Program-made: the position numbers and the translations under genes
The notes under the pieces: model-generated
The model's input: the letters and a program-made list of their open reading frames with translations, nothing else
Told to the model about the DNA's origin: nothing
Database searches by the model: none
Shown here: piece by piece, positions 37,911 to 50,618 of the stretch
Numbering within the stretch: position 1 is the stretch's first letter
Layout of the letters: every line of letters starts with the position of its first letter
Source: Mortierella sp. BCC40632
Taxonomy: Eukaryota > Mortierellomycota > Mortierellomycetes > Mortierellales > Mortierellaceae
Direction: 5' to 3'
Assembly (NCBI GenBank): GCA_011634665.1
Contig: WAEK01000002.1
Coordinates: forward strand, 484,501-548,500
DNA: 64,000 nucleotides

Positions 37911-40900
37911 ATGTCCAAGGCTCCAGAAGCCGCCAGTTGTGCCACCGCACCAGCAACAGCAGCAGCTTCTTCTTCGACGACGACGACGACGACGACGACG
38001 ACAGAGGCTGTCCCGGCCACGGGCGCAGCTGCAGCAACATCGACGCTGCCCGACGTATCCGAACCATTACATCGCATTACCCCTTTGACCACGGGACAAA
38101 ACCTAGGTGAGGCATCAGTATCAGCACAAGTACCAGTGCCAGTGCCAGCACCAGCGCCACCAACAACAAACGTGAATCCACCCGCAAAAGCTCTTCGCAA
38201 CGGAGCCGAGTCTGATTCGACTGAAAGCCCACTCTCATCAGCTACATTCTCCTCCTCTTCCTCCTCTTCAAACTCCAACAACTCTTCACCGGGACAACGC
38301 CAGGATCCTGATGGAATTGCGGCCACATTCCCTTCAGGGCCTTTGGTTATCCGAGAGGATGGACTAGATCAGGGAGCTGATGTGTCCTTACCGGCCTCTG
38401 TTTCAGCCTCTTCATCTGAGCCCTCGACCATGTTGTCGAGCGAGCCTACTCAAGGACTCGACTCACTGTCTCACGGTTCTCCATCGAAGAATCCAGCACC
38501 ATCCACAAGACCTGTGATTGCAGACACGGAATCTTCAACGACGGCAATCAATGGTCAGCAGGAGCAACGGTCATCGCCCGCCATCTCTGTGAACGAGGTG
38601 CCTCCTGCAGTAAAGATAAAGCGAGGCCCAGGGCGACCACCCCGGAGCTCTTATGTGCAACAACCTACGAGCAGTGTCCCTCCACAAGAATCTAGCACAC
38701 GACCTCGGAGATCACTACGATCAGCCTCAGTGACGACACCCTCTCCAGCAAACGTAGCCAATCAGACCTCGAATGAACCAACTGGCGAGGGCAATACAAA
38801 TGGTCATCATGCCGAGACATCTGAAGGTCAGTCAATGAGTGTGCAGGACAAGGATGCCATGCTTCCCAGCGCAATAGTCCGCGCCTCTAAACGTACTACT
38901 CGTCCCCCAGGGAAGTACCTAATGGAAGTCTCAGCAGCGGCAGCAGCAGCAGTAACAGCAGCAACACCGTCCAGTAGCATCACTCGAGCCACACCCTCAA
39001 ACCAGCGCCCACTCTTGGAACAGCGGGCGAGAGGCGCCGCAGTGAGTGCGAGGACTGCTGCGACTCGAGCTGGCATCATGGGCTATCGGCCACCTCATCA
39101 ACAACCCACGGGACGATCGAGATCGTCAACTGCATCACCCTCACCACCGCCACCACCTCCCCCAGTTATCCCTATCAAACGTGGGCCTGGTCGACCTCCC
39201 AAGAACCCTGCCTCTGTAAGACCAGGGGCACTGACTTCACCACCCTCTAGCTCAACTCAAGCCGCAACAACAACAACAAGCACTAATGCACGATCTAAAG
39301 CTAAATCAGCTTCTCCAACCATGAATCGAGGATCTGCTCAAACCAACGGGAGCACCAAGGGCCAGTCCGTCTCCCCATCTGCCTCTTCCACACCACGATC
39401 ATCCATCAGTGAATCCGCCTTTCCACCACCCAATCCCATAAAACGCGGTCCTGGAAGGCCTCCAAAGCCCAAAGAAGGAAGCCACTCACCAGTATCGCCT
39501 ATAGGAGCCAATTGGACAGGAGTCGTAGTGCCGTCACCGTCCAACTCGAGATCACGGAAGCGTCACAATAAGAGTGAGGTGGAGGATGAAGAGAGCCAAA
39601 CAATTGTACCTTCTCTCGGCACGAGTGGGTTCACGCCAAGGAAAAGGCGAGCATTATCAACCCAGGGTTCTCTCCCATCAACCCATGGAGCGGGCACGAC
39701 CGTGAATGAGACTCGACCATCCAAACCATTGACTCCGCTAGATCGAGCAAGAGAGGCAAAGGTGGGGGTCTGGGAGGGCAAGCTACATGAGGTAGTCGAT
39801 CACCATGACACTCTTGTGAGGGAACTTTACCACCTGGAGACGTTTACGAGCATGTTGACCTACGATCCTGTCAAGAGCAAAGTCGATCATAGTGAGAGAA
39901 TGTTACGGGTATGTATGACTGACTCGTTGTAAAGCGTGAGAGTTGGGGTTTTAAAAAAAATCTGTCAAAGATCTAATCATTCCATATTCACTCTTTTTTT
40001 TTTTCTTTTTGTCTAACTGGGTACTCTAGTTCCTGCGAACATTCGATCTGTGGTCTCAGGTGCCGGAGCTGGTCTCAACAGTACAATTGAGCACGGACAG
40101 GATCTCCACTCGGAGAAGTGCGATCGAGAAACGCGAGCAACTAGTTGATTTGCTTCAACGGAATGTCGAGGGTGCCTTGCCGAGGCGGCCTGATTTTGGT
40201 CAAGCACTGGGTCTCGGCATTGGAGCAGAGTCAGGACTCGGATCTGGATCGAACTCTGCTGGTATGGGTGGGTACAGGTATCCTCTCCATATGTACCAAC
40301 AACCATTGTACAGCAATCTAGGAGAATATCTCGACTCTTTTGTCTATGCCGATGATGAGGAAGTATCCCCGGAAGAGGCTGATAAGCGAGCTGAGGTCCA
40401 TGCCAAGCTGTTGAACAGGATTGCTGCACTTAAGGCTGAGGGGCGTTTGAGTGGTAAACCTGGAAAGCCATTTGTGGATCCTGATGTACCCAAGTTGCAT
40501 TCGAACTGGTTAATGGAGCATATTATGACCTCTTCAAGATTGATCAAGGAAGAAGGAAAGTTGCAAATGGCTCGAGCCCGAAAAGTCAGCAAGATGATCA
40601 CAAAACATTTTGAGCTGCTTCATGGAAAGAGTGAGCGAGAGCAAAGACTCGAAGAGAAACGGATCCGGAGACTTGCAAAAGTGACCTCGAACGAAGTGAA
40701 AAAGAAGTGGCGATATGTTGAAGGAGTAAGTTTCTTTTTCTTTTTCTTTGACTTTTTTTTTGTTGCTGTTGTTGGTCGTTTTGTTCTAAAGAGAGAGAGA
40801 AAAAAATTATGATTGTCCAATCTAGATTGTCAGAGCACGCCACAAAGCCATGATCCAAGAAGAACAGGAGGAGGCTGGCAAACGACATTTAAACCTAATC

Positions 40901-43900
40901 CTGGAACATTCGACACAAATTCTCGAAGTCCAGCACAGTGCACTCAACATTGGAACCCCAGGGACTCCAGGAACTCCAGGTGCTGCCTCCTCCGTTGCAG
41001 TCGCCCTGAGTGATCTGACCTCCTCAAGCCCATCTATCGCGGATCCAAGCAGCCGACGATCATCAATCGCACCATCATCCACTTCTGCAGCAATATCCGA
41101 AGTTGGCACCGATCTTGATGTTGACTCTGGTGCTGAGGCGGAGCAGGAATTGGGCGATGCAGAGTTTATGGTAGCAGAGCCCGAGGCCGATGATGAGACA
41201 ACCCTTGCGAATGAAGAATCTGGAAGCGAGGACGATGATGAAGAGATCTCTGGGCTGCAGGCAGAAATGGATCTCCCGATTGAAGATCTGTTGAAGATGT
41301 ATGGCTACCAACTCTCTGGAGGAGAAGATAATGATGATGACGATGAGGCCGAGTCCAACACCAGTACATCCAAGACAAAGGAGCAACATCCGTCCAAACC
41401 GGAAGAGCTTGGAAGGGGTAAACGTCGGCAAAGCAGGAGAGCAGCGACTGCTAGCTCAGAGAGTGGCGCCGCAACGCCCATGCAGGAGGACTCTCATGTC
41501 AGTGATTCTGCTGTTGCTACTACTACTACCACTACCACTACCACTATGAATGGCGCCTCCTCACTCTCGAAAGAGGAGGCCTCGGGCATTGATCAGGATG
41601 AGAAGGCTCAGCCAAAAACGGATGTATATAAAGAATCTACTGTGGAGCCGATGGATATTGACTCTGCTGAAATGGCCGGAAAGGAGGCGCACGGCGGCAA
41701 TGATACCCAGGAACTTGACGAGCTGTCGAGCGCCCTTCCTAGCCCGCTGCCCAGCCAACAAAATCAACAACAGCAACAGCCGACAAAGTTGACAGAAAGA
41801 AGACGAATGTCCTCAAAGGAGATTGCGAACGCACTACCAGAAAGCCTTAAACAGGCTAGTCGACCCATCCCCTTGGCCGACCGAAGCTCTCATGTGACCA
41901 AGAGAAGAAGACTTTCAATGTCAGAGTTGTACCGTGGTCCTCCTCTACCTCACAACCCCTATGGAGAAGTGGACGACGAACGGACATTGGAAGAGGAGGA
42001 GGAACGAGAATGTGAGGATTCAGATCCAGAAGAGATTGTAACTCTGTTGAAAGAAAAGGACCTGCCGATCGAAACCATTCTGGACATCTACAACTATGAT
42101 CTCGAGAGCTCCGAGTACTCAGATTCGTACTATGATGAATCAGATTGGGATGAGGACGAGAATATGAGCGTGATGAGTTCACAGCAACGAGTAAGGCGTG
42201 CAGACCCTCGTTATGTGGTTACTCTGCAGGATGTTGCCAAGAGTCGCAAGTTTCCTACACGACCCAGCAGCGAGTTTACAGACACCGACACGGAATACGA
42301 CGATAATCGGACCATCTCTATCTATGGGACAGACGATGAGCTTAGCTTGGGCGACATGTTGCCGTTGTTGGATCCAATTGTTCAATCCGATCGGGAAATG
42401 AGCCCCGAGATTGACATCACGACCACGGGCGCCAATGTGAACACCAAGATTCCATTCCTCCTGCGACACCAGCTTCGTGAATATCAGCATGTGGGTATGG
42501 ATTGGCTAGCTAATCTTTATGCGAATGGACTCAATGGTATCCTGGCTGACGAGATGGGACTGGGCAAAACGATGCAAACGATTGCGTTGTTGGCTCATTT
42601 GGCATGCGAGTATGGTGTCTGGGGTCCTCATCTGATTGTTGTACCAACAAGTGTGATGTTGAACTGGGAAATGGAGTTCAAGAAGTGGTGTCCTGGTTTC
42701 AAGATCATGACCTACTATGGTAATCCGCGAGAACGCAAGGAGAAACGAGTGGGGTGGTCTCGTGAGAACGCGTTTCATGTGTGTATTACTTCTTACCAGC
42801 TCGTGGTGCAGGACCAATCCGTGTTCCGACGCAAGGCATGGCAATACCTGATTCTGGACGAAGCACACAACATCAAGAACTTTAGATCACAACGATGGCA
42901 GACTCTGTTGAACTTTAATTCGGCCAGGAGACTGTTGTTGACGGGCACACCATTGCAGAACAATTTGATGGAGTTGTGGTCTCTTCTTTATTTTTTGATG
43001 CCAAATGGAGTCTCACAAATGATGCCCGTCGGATTTGCGAACCAAAAAGAATTTCAGGAATGGTTCTCACATCCTGTGGATCGGATGATTGAAGGAAACG
43101 AGGAACAAGACGAGGACTCGAAGGCGGCGATCGCTCGATTGCATACGGTTCTCCGCCCTTATCTTCTTCGACGTCTCAAGGCCGATGTCGAGACCCAGAT
43201 GCCGGCCAAGTACGAGCATATTGTGTACTGTCGGTTGTCGAAACGACAGCGGTTCTTGTACGATGATTTTATGAGTCGTGCCAAGACCCGCGAGACGTTG
43301 GCTTCGGGCAATTTCTTGAGCATCATCAATTGTCTGATGCAGCTGCGTAAGGTGTGTAATCATCCTGATCTCTTTGAGGTTCGACCCATCGTGACCTCGT
43401 TCGCCATGCCCTCTGCTGTGGCCAGTTTCGAGATTACCGAGTTTTTGGTGAGACGTCAGATCCTGAATGAGGTGGATCAGGCTAGAGAATCGATCAACCT
43501 AGAGTTTTTGGGCCTTGTTTTTACTGGAGATGAAGGGCGTTTGTCCAGGATTGACTCTGACGTGATCACCGAGTTGGATGCCTCAAGAGGGTTCCGATCC
43601 AAGGCAGCCGAATTTTCAGGAACGGCCGCAACCGCAACGGGGCTCTTGGCGCCAGCAGGAACAGCAGTCCAGTCTAAAACTTTGACAAACACGGGTCAAT
43701 ACCAGGATATCCGACAATATTCCGCCATGCGACGCCATCGATTGTTGCAAATGTCGAGGCAACGCTGGGAACAGCTCGAGTATGTGAACACGAACCGGTG
43801 TCGAGCCAACATCTCTTATGGATCGAGTTTATTGAGCCTTTGTCGTGCACCTATCAAAACCAAATCATCGGCCGGAGGTTGTGCAAGGGTCTTGGATCAG

Positions 43901-44612
43901 GCTGAGAATCCAAGAGAGTACATGTCCTATACGAACGCACTCGCACGGGCGGTCTTGCCAAGTGAGAAGCGACTTGCTCAGGAGGAAGAGACGATCAAGC
44001 GGTTTGCATTTGTGACGCCCATGGTCCTGATCCGAGACTACTCTGTATGGAGTGACCCGATCGTGAAACGAGATCAACCCATGGCTCTGGAACGACTGAA
44101 TGAGCGCGCGAATGAACTCTTCCATCCGATCCAAAACTGTCTCGAGATCCAATTCCCGGACAAGCGGTTGCTTCAGTTTGATTGTGGCAAGCTCCAGAAA
44201 TTGGATAGTTTGTTACGGGAACTCAAGTCTGGAGGGCATCGGGCCTTGATCTTTACACAGATGACCAAGGTATTGGATATTCTGGAGATCTTTTTGAATA
44301 TTCATGGTCATCGGTACTTGAGATTGGATGGAGCGACCAAGGTTGAGAACCGACAACATTTGACGGATCGATTTAATTCCGATCCCAAGATCTTGGCCTT
44401 TATCTTGTCGACACGATCGGGTGGTGTAGGCATCAACTTGACAGGAGCCGACACGGTCATCTTTTATGATTCGGATTGGAATCCCTCCATGGATCGCCAA
44501 TGTCAAGATAGGTGAGTTCTTTTTTCTTCTTCTTCTCACTTTCTTTGTGTTAGTGGTGTAAACTGGAGGAGAAATGTTTGTATGAACTATTCAACTGATC
44601 CTTTTTTATTTT

Positions 44613-44679
<67 letters not shown>

Positions 44680-45609
44680 CTATCTTTTTTCAGATGCCAT
44701 CGTATTGGTCAGACGAGAGATGTCCACATTTACCGTTTTGTCAGCGAGTTCACGATCGAGGAAAACATGCTCAAGAAGGCAAATCAGAAACGAATGCTCG
44801 ATAACGTTGTGATCCAAGAGGGAGGGTTCACAACCGATTATTTCCAAAAGATGGACTGGCGTGATATGCTGGGTGAAGATGATTTGGCCAAGTTGGGAGA
44901 TATCAAGTCACAAGGAAGTCAGGACACTAATCCAGAACAACCTGTTCCGACTCAAGGACCTGGCATGGAATTGGAACTCGAGCAGGCACTAGCAGCAGCA
45001 GAGGATGAGAATGATGTATTGGCGATGCAACAAGCGAAACATGAGATGGAAGGAGTTGATGTAGGAGACTTTATGGAGACCACTGGTGAGTCGACGACAG
45101 ACAAGAAACCGAATGTGGGCTTGGGAGGATCGTCATCAACCAAAGTCCAGTTTGCAGATGTCTCGATTTCGTCCGCATCCAACAGGGATATGATGGGTGA
45201 AGGAGGAGAGTATGAAGAAGGTGAGGTGATTGAGATGGGTCATGTAGACGAATTCATGCTTCGATTTGCTGAGCAAGAGTATGGACATTACGTTGGATTT
45301 GGAGGACTGCCCAAGCCTATCAAGGAGGATCTAGAAGAAGTCGATGAGCAGGAGGACGAGGAGGACGAGGAGGAGGAGGAGGAGGAAGAGGAGGAGGTGG
45401 ATGAAGACGAAGAAGACGAGGATGAGGATGAGGATGAGGATGTGAGATCCGAAGGGTCGGACGATCCAGCCGAGAGCAACAAAGATGATGACGAAGACGA
45501 GGAAGATGAACATAGAGAGGCGACCGAACCCGCCGATGATGACGATGAGGATGAGGATGATGACGGCGAAGACGGTGCTGGTGAAGATAATCGTATGGAT
45601 TTGGATTAG
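37911..45609 (+). CDS. SWR1: SWR1-type Snf2 chromatin remodeller ATPase
   Basis: Swr1 is the motor of the complex that exchanges H2A for H2A.Z. Exons: 37911-39908, 40030-40725, 40826-44511, 44694-45609; 7296 nt, 2431 residues. The long low-complexity N-terminus carries three AT-hook cores (KRGPGRPP) at about residues 236, 422 and 510. An HSA-type region spans the exon 1-3 joins (NWLMEHIMTSSRLIKEEG, KHFELLHGK, RARHKAMIQ). The Snf2 domain starts near residue 1442: ILADEMGLGKTMQTIALLAH, LILDEAHNIKN and LLLTGTPLQNNLMELWSLLY. A large insertion separates it from the helicase C lobe (RALIFTQMTKVLDILEIFLN, STRSGGVGINLTGADT). Motif VI HRIGQTRDVHIYRFVSE is split by the last intron. The tail is highly acidic, as in Swr1/SRCAP. 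Yeast Swr1 is shorter, and the extra length is mainly N-terminal. Confidence 0.94.
44615..44677. repeat. 63-nt T homopolymer in the last SWR1 intron
   Basis: An uninterrupted T-run of about 63 nt, ending 16 nt before the splice acceptor at 44693. It is the longest homopolymer in the window. Confidence 0.93.
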
Positions 45610-46382
45610 AAAGGGAGGGAAAATCAGCCCGGCACGCGAAAACCGCCAATTAATTGTAACATATTTTTGTTGTTTTTTTGACTCTTTTTTTTTTTCTTCT
45701 TTTTTGTTTTGCTTTGGATGATAATCTAAATTACATACACATGGCATTCAGTGTTGATGAACGTGTTTTGGGATATGTACCAACGGAGAGGAATGTGAAA
45801 GTAAAAGGAGGAGAGGGGGGGGGAAGGAGGAGAAAGGAAGAACGTTGAGTGCAAAAAAAAAAGTACATACAACCACCACCAAAAGCAAGGGGGACGCATT
45901 GATTGGGTAATGAGAAACGCCGGTTTTTTTTTTTTTTTTTTACTCAAGAAATATACAAAAGTACACTGGCACATGCTCCCTATGGATCGGAGATAATAAA
46001 GGGGGATTTTTTTTTTACGCACTTTTTTTACATCAAAGTGGTCAGGGACGGTTAACATACAAAAAAAAAAAAGTAAGAAAAAAAAAAAAAAGGGAAGAGG
46101 GGAGAGAGCGAGAAGAAAAGAAAAAGAAAAAGGGGAGAGAGATAGATGGGATAACATCAGCTATAGCGGAGTGGGGAGAGAAAAAAGAAGAAAAAAAGGG
46201 ACAAAGGAGCAAAGGAGAGGTGTATATACTTGCAGGGGGGGGGAATAGGGAAGAGGGAGAGCAAAAAAAAAAAAAAAAAAAAGATGGAAGCTAAAAAGTT
46301 CCCTCGCAATTAAGAAAAATAATGAAAAAAAAAAAAAAGAACAAACGAAAAGAAGAAAAAAAAATGCCTGTCTAAAAACTCT
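45610..46382. other. Convergent spacer between SWR1 and the GATA factor gene
   Basis: 773 bp between two 3' ends, dense in A- and T-runs of 8-20 nt (for example 45923-45940, 46264-46281) and short GGAGA stretches. I see no gene. The homopolymers probably contain the polyadenylation signals of both genes. Confidence 0.55.
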
Positions 46383-49300
46383 TTAGGACAGCATCGCATC
46401 CGAAGAACCATTGGGACTCAAGGCCCGCAATTGGTAATCTGAATCCGCGGTGGTGGTAGCAGTAATAGTAGAAGTAGTAGTAGTAGTAGAAGTAGTAGTA
46501 GTTGAAGTAGTAGCCGAACCAGTAGTCGTCGTGGCAAGTCCTCCTTCCATAACCGAGAAATTGGGATGATGAATCATTCGCATCATCTCGTCCGTATCCA
46601 CTCGTTCGACTTGATCCTCTTCTCCAGACAATCGATGTCGCAACGCTCCACATCGTTCTTCAAGAATTGTGAGAAACATCTTGAGTTGAGGCTTACTCAT
46701 CTGGTTCATCAATCGTGTAAATCGGGAGCTATCTAGGATCAAGGGACCCTGTTGAGCCTTTTTCTTGTCACCAGTTCCGAACGCGGAGGCGAAGGACAGA
46801 GGAGAGGTCAGAATAGGGGCTGCCTCATGTTGGGGCGTGGTTGGCTGAGGAGTGGGTTGCAATCGCTGCTGAAGGATCAGTGGCGAGGTGAGGATGGGTG
46901 AGGGCCGTGGGGTCGCAAACGCCTGGATACCAGCTCCAGACATTGACTGGATCGCCTGGATCGGAATCTGTTGGGGTGGAGGAGTCGAAGTCGTGGGAGA
47001 AGTGCAAGATAGTGATTGCTGCTGCTGCTGCTGTTGTTGTTGTTGCTGTTGAAGTTTTTGCTGTTGTTGTTGAAGTTGCAGAGTGGCCAAGATTGCCAAA
47101 GGATCCCGTGGCAAGGCTGCTGTCGCCGCTCCGTTCATGTACGGATTTGTAGGGTATTGAGGATACAGCTGTGAAAACCATGACGTGGGTGCGGTCAACA
47201 ATGAAGGGACTGTCTCCGTCGTTGGGGTCGTCAACTCGGAAGTCAACCCAGGTTGTAGCCCGGGGACGGAGGTTGAGGCCGTCGAGAGCGACTGGAGGTG
47301 TTGTTGATACTGTTGCAACAACAATGGATTCAATCCTGGCAATCCCGGGGCAGAGACTCCTGCAGTGTTGGCTGTTGCCATGTTGAACAAATGAGGTGGC
47401 GATAGCACGGGAGTTGGAGGCGAGGCTGTCAACGATGGAGACAAAGGTCCGTTGCTAAGGCTCATGGTCGACAGAGGGGCCGAGACGTTGGGAGATAAAG
47501 AACCATCCGAGACAAAGGTCGAGGCCTATTTGCCAAAATGCAAAGGACGGACATATTGGTTAGAAAATGCCGAACAGACTCTCTCTCTCTCTCTCTTTCT
47601 TTATATCTAATTGCATGTATCAACTTACGGAGTGGTCGTCCAAGAGACAGATGCTCGAATCATCGGGCTCGTGCTCATTGTTCACAGGAATATTCATCGA
47701 TCGGACTTCACCATGGCCGTCGTTGGCTGCTGCTGCTGCCGCTGCTGCCGCTGCTACAGCGGCAGCAACCGAAGATACGGCTGACGACTCGAGCATCTTT
47801 TTAGGAGCTGTTGTCGTTGAGATCGTCAAGCTAGGAGTACCGTTCTCGAGTGCTGCATTGGCTTGGGCCAGTTTCTCCAACTTTTCCGCTGCCGCGGTCC
47901 AGTCGCGTTTCCGTCGAGCAATCTTGGTCTTGCGCATGGTAACGGGTCGGTCGCGTTGATGAAGGCGTGCATAGAGACCGCAGGCATTGCAGATTGATTG
48001 GCCCTTGGCATCTTTTCGCCAGAGTGGAGTCTGAGTCTGACCACAATTAGCACACTCGATCGTAGGAGTAGCAGTGGCGGCTGTGGTTGTGGCAGTGGAG
48101 GCCGAGTCCTGCTCGGGATCCTCGCCCTCATCACCATCATGCTCGTCCTTGACATCCTCCATTGTCACGTCATCATCCTCATCTTGTTCGGCCTCGTCGG
48201 TCTGCGAGCGTGGGAGCGATAATTGATACTCCTTATTCTGCTTGGAAAGTGGTTGGTGCTTGCTGGGTTGAGCAACAGTATTTGCAGCATTAGCATTAGC
48301 ATTGTGCGGCGAGGCAGGCGGATAAGGCAAGAGGAGTTTCAATTGGCCAGGGGTGGTGTGGTTGGTTCCTCCGGCTTGATCCTGCTTCGGCGACCGTATC
48401 ATTCCTTCGGGCAGCGACAAGCATGGCTCGTCCTTTACCGCAACTGAGTCCTCGTCTGATAGCCTGGGCCGCTTGGCCTGCTGCTGTTGGCTCGATGACT
48501 CGGTCTCGGTGAGACCCTTTTTATTGTTTCCTTGACCGCTGGTGTTAGCGCTAGTGCCGGTGTGAGTGCTATTGGTGCCGCTATTGTCGTTACTGCTACT
48601 GCTGGTGCTGGTGCTGGTATTACTACTAATATTATTGCTGCTAGCGCTGCTGCCTGTGTCCTTGATAGGACGCACGACCAGGGGCCGATTGGTTTTGTAT
48701 TGTTTGTAGTAGAGACCACAAGCGTTGCAAAGAGAATGCTGTCGGTCGTGGGTGCGTCTCCAGAGCGGGGTTTTGGTGACCCCGCAATTGTGACACTCGT
48801 GGCGCTGCGGCGAGTTTTGCGGTTGCGGTTGCGGTTGCGGTTGGCTCGTGGACGGCGCCTTGGAAGGTGCTGGATCAGATGTTTCTGAAGACAGGGCTCG
48901 TTTCGAGCTTGCCTTTCCGGAGGCTTTGCTGACCGACTGCTCTGAGACCGTGGCCAAAGATGTAGCCACGGCTGGACGTGGAGAAGGCGAAGGCGAGCCC
49001 GAGAGTGACGAAGGCGGGGTCAAAGTCGCGGATTGGGTCGTTGGCGAGTCAGGACAACGGAGCAGAGTAGATGAGGGTGCAATGGTCGTCGGGACATGGA
49101 CACCGTTAGCCATAGCAGTGGATGCAGAAGCAGCCGCGGCAGTAACGAGCGAGTGTAGGATTGAGGTTTTGAGTGGATCGACCACCGTGCTTGTGGAAGT
49201 ACCCGCTGTGGCCGCGGCCGTTGCTGCCAGCAGGACTTCTGCAGCACGGATCCGCTGAGCTGGATCAATCGTGTGGTCCATGCCCGTCGGTACGGTGTGG

Positions 49301-49647
49301 CTCTGATCCTGAGTATGGCTGCTATTGCTGTTGTTGTTGTTGTTGGCAGAGGCAGCAACCTTTAGGTAAGCAGCCATGTATGCAGCGACAGATTGAGCAT
49401 CAGCCTTGATATTCGAAGGAGATGCGGCCGTAGTTTCTGTTGTGGGATCGACAGGGCTCGAGCTGTGTTGGTCCTGTTGCTGCTGTTGCTGTTGCTCGCG
49501 AAGTCGGCGATCCCTTTCCTCCTGTTCCTTGCGCTGGATGGCGTGGTGCTGCTGGAGGAGGAGCTGAAGGTGAGAGGCGCCAGGCGCAAAGGTCGGCGCG
49601 GCAGTGGAGGGGGTTGCGGTAGAGGGAGTCGCTGCCGAGCTGGCCAT
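46383..49647 (-). CDS. Two-finger GATA-type zinc finger transcription factor
   Basis: Exons (minus): 49647-47629 and 47525-46383; 3162 nt, 1053 residues, joined in phase 0. Finger 1 (about residues 283-308) is CHNCGVTKTPLWRR ... CNACGLYYKQY with an 18-residue loop. Finger 2 (about 534-558) is CANCGQTQTPLWRK ... CNACGLYARLHQRDRP with a 17-residue loop and a basic tail. The rest is Gln-, Ser/Thr- and Ala-rich, typical of fungal activation regions. The C-terminus has a compact conserved-looking helical stretch (SSRFTRLMNQMSKPQLKMFL). Such proteins bind WGATAR sites; fungal relatives control nitrogen use, iron uptake or development. The cysteine-rich spacer that marks iron-type Sre/Fep1 factors is not seen, so the target pathway is open. 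The 5' flank has long CT tracts on the coding strand. Confidence 0.88.
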
Positions 49648-50073
49648 GGGGGCGTGGAGTCGAATAAGAGCAAAGAGAGCAGGAAGACGAGATTGTGAGA
49701 ATCGAGAAAAAGAGGGGAGAGAGAAAGAGAGAGAGGGAGGGAGAAAGAGAGAGGAGGGGAGGAGGAGGGAGGAGGAGGATCTAGAGTGGGTCGCAGCACA
49801 GAGGCATCCAGGGGACAGAGCGGGAAGAAACTGAGCGATGGTGGATTTTCAACGAGGAAGAGTGGCTCGTTGGTTGCAATGCCAATGGACGCCGCAAACG
49901 ACGCAGAGTGAGGCTGTTTTGGGGGGAGGGGGGGAAGGGGGGGAGAGAAAAGAGGTAAGAGGAGGAAAGCAAGAAAGAGAGGGAAAAGAGAAAGGAGCGG
50001 ATCCGGAAAGAAGAGAAGAAAAAAGAGAAAAGAGTTGGAGGTGACCGTGGAGAGTGGGTGAACAATGGCGAGA

Positions 50074-50120
<47 letters not shown>

Positions 50121-50213
50121 GGGGAGCCGCGGCGGAGAGGCAAAGGAGGAAAAAAGGCGTTTCAGGATCGAGACAGAACCACCTCCGCCAGTGGTAACCA
50201 ATATAAAAATAGA

Positions 50214-50259
<46 letters not shown>

Positions 50260-50618
50260 AAAGAGAGAGAAGAGAGTAATATAATAATATATAAAAAAAA
50301 AAAAAAGTTGCTTGTGCTCGCACGCACCCTTATCTCCCGCTCGCTGGGCCCGCCAGTGAAAAGAAAAAAAGTGCTCAATGGCCATGACCACCGCTGACTC
50401 TTCCCCGGGCTACTGGAGGTGGATGGCTCTCTCTTCTCCTGCATGGCCCTCCCTCTTTAAGCAGGCGGTCTGCCAGCTCCAGCTAGCGAATGAGTGCCGC
50501 TAACTGACGATTAAGGTTCCTCACCAGAAAAACCATCGCCATGGCCGACCCACCAAAGGCTGCCCAAACGGGTAAAGTACTGTACTTTGACACCTTACAA
50601 ACAACGATCCGCTCGTGC
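49648..50618. other. Promoter region of the GATA gene with GA tracts
   Basis: About 970 bp upstream of the GATA factor start. On the coding (minus) strand it is CT-rich, with microsatellites at about 50079-50114 and 50217-50257 and C-runs near 49920-49950. Long shadow frames of Ser/Leu here are products of the CT repeats. No gene is supported. Confidence 0.6.
50217..50257. repeat. (GA)n microsatellite
   Basis: About 20 units of GA, one of two tracts (the other is at about 50079-50114) in the 5' flank of the GATA factor gene. Confidence 0.92.

Noticed and set aside
49849..50444. Long Ser/Leu-rich minus-strand frames upstream of the GATA gene
   Set aside because: They are created by CT dinucleotide repeats and have no domain or composition like real proteins.
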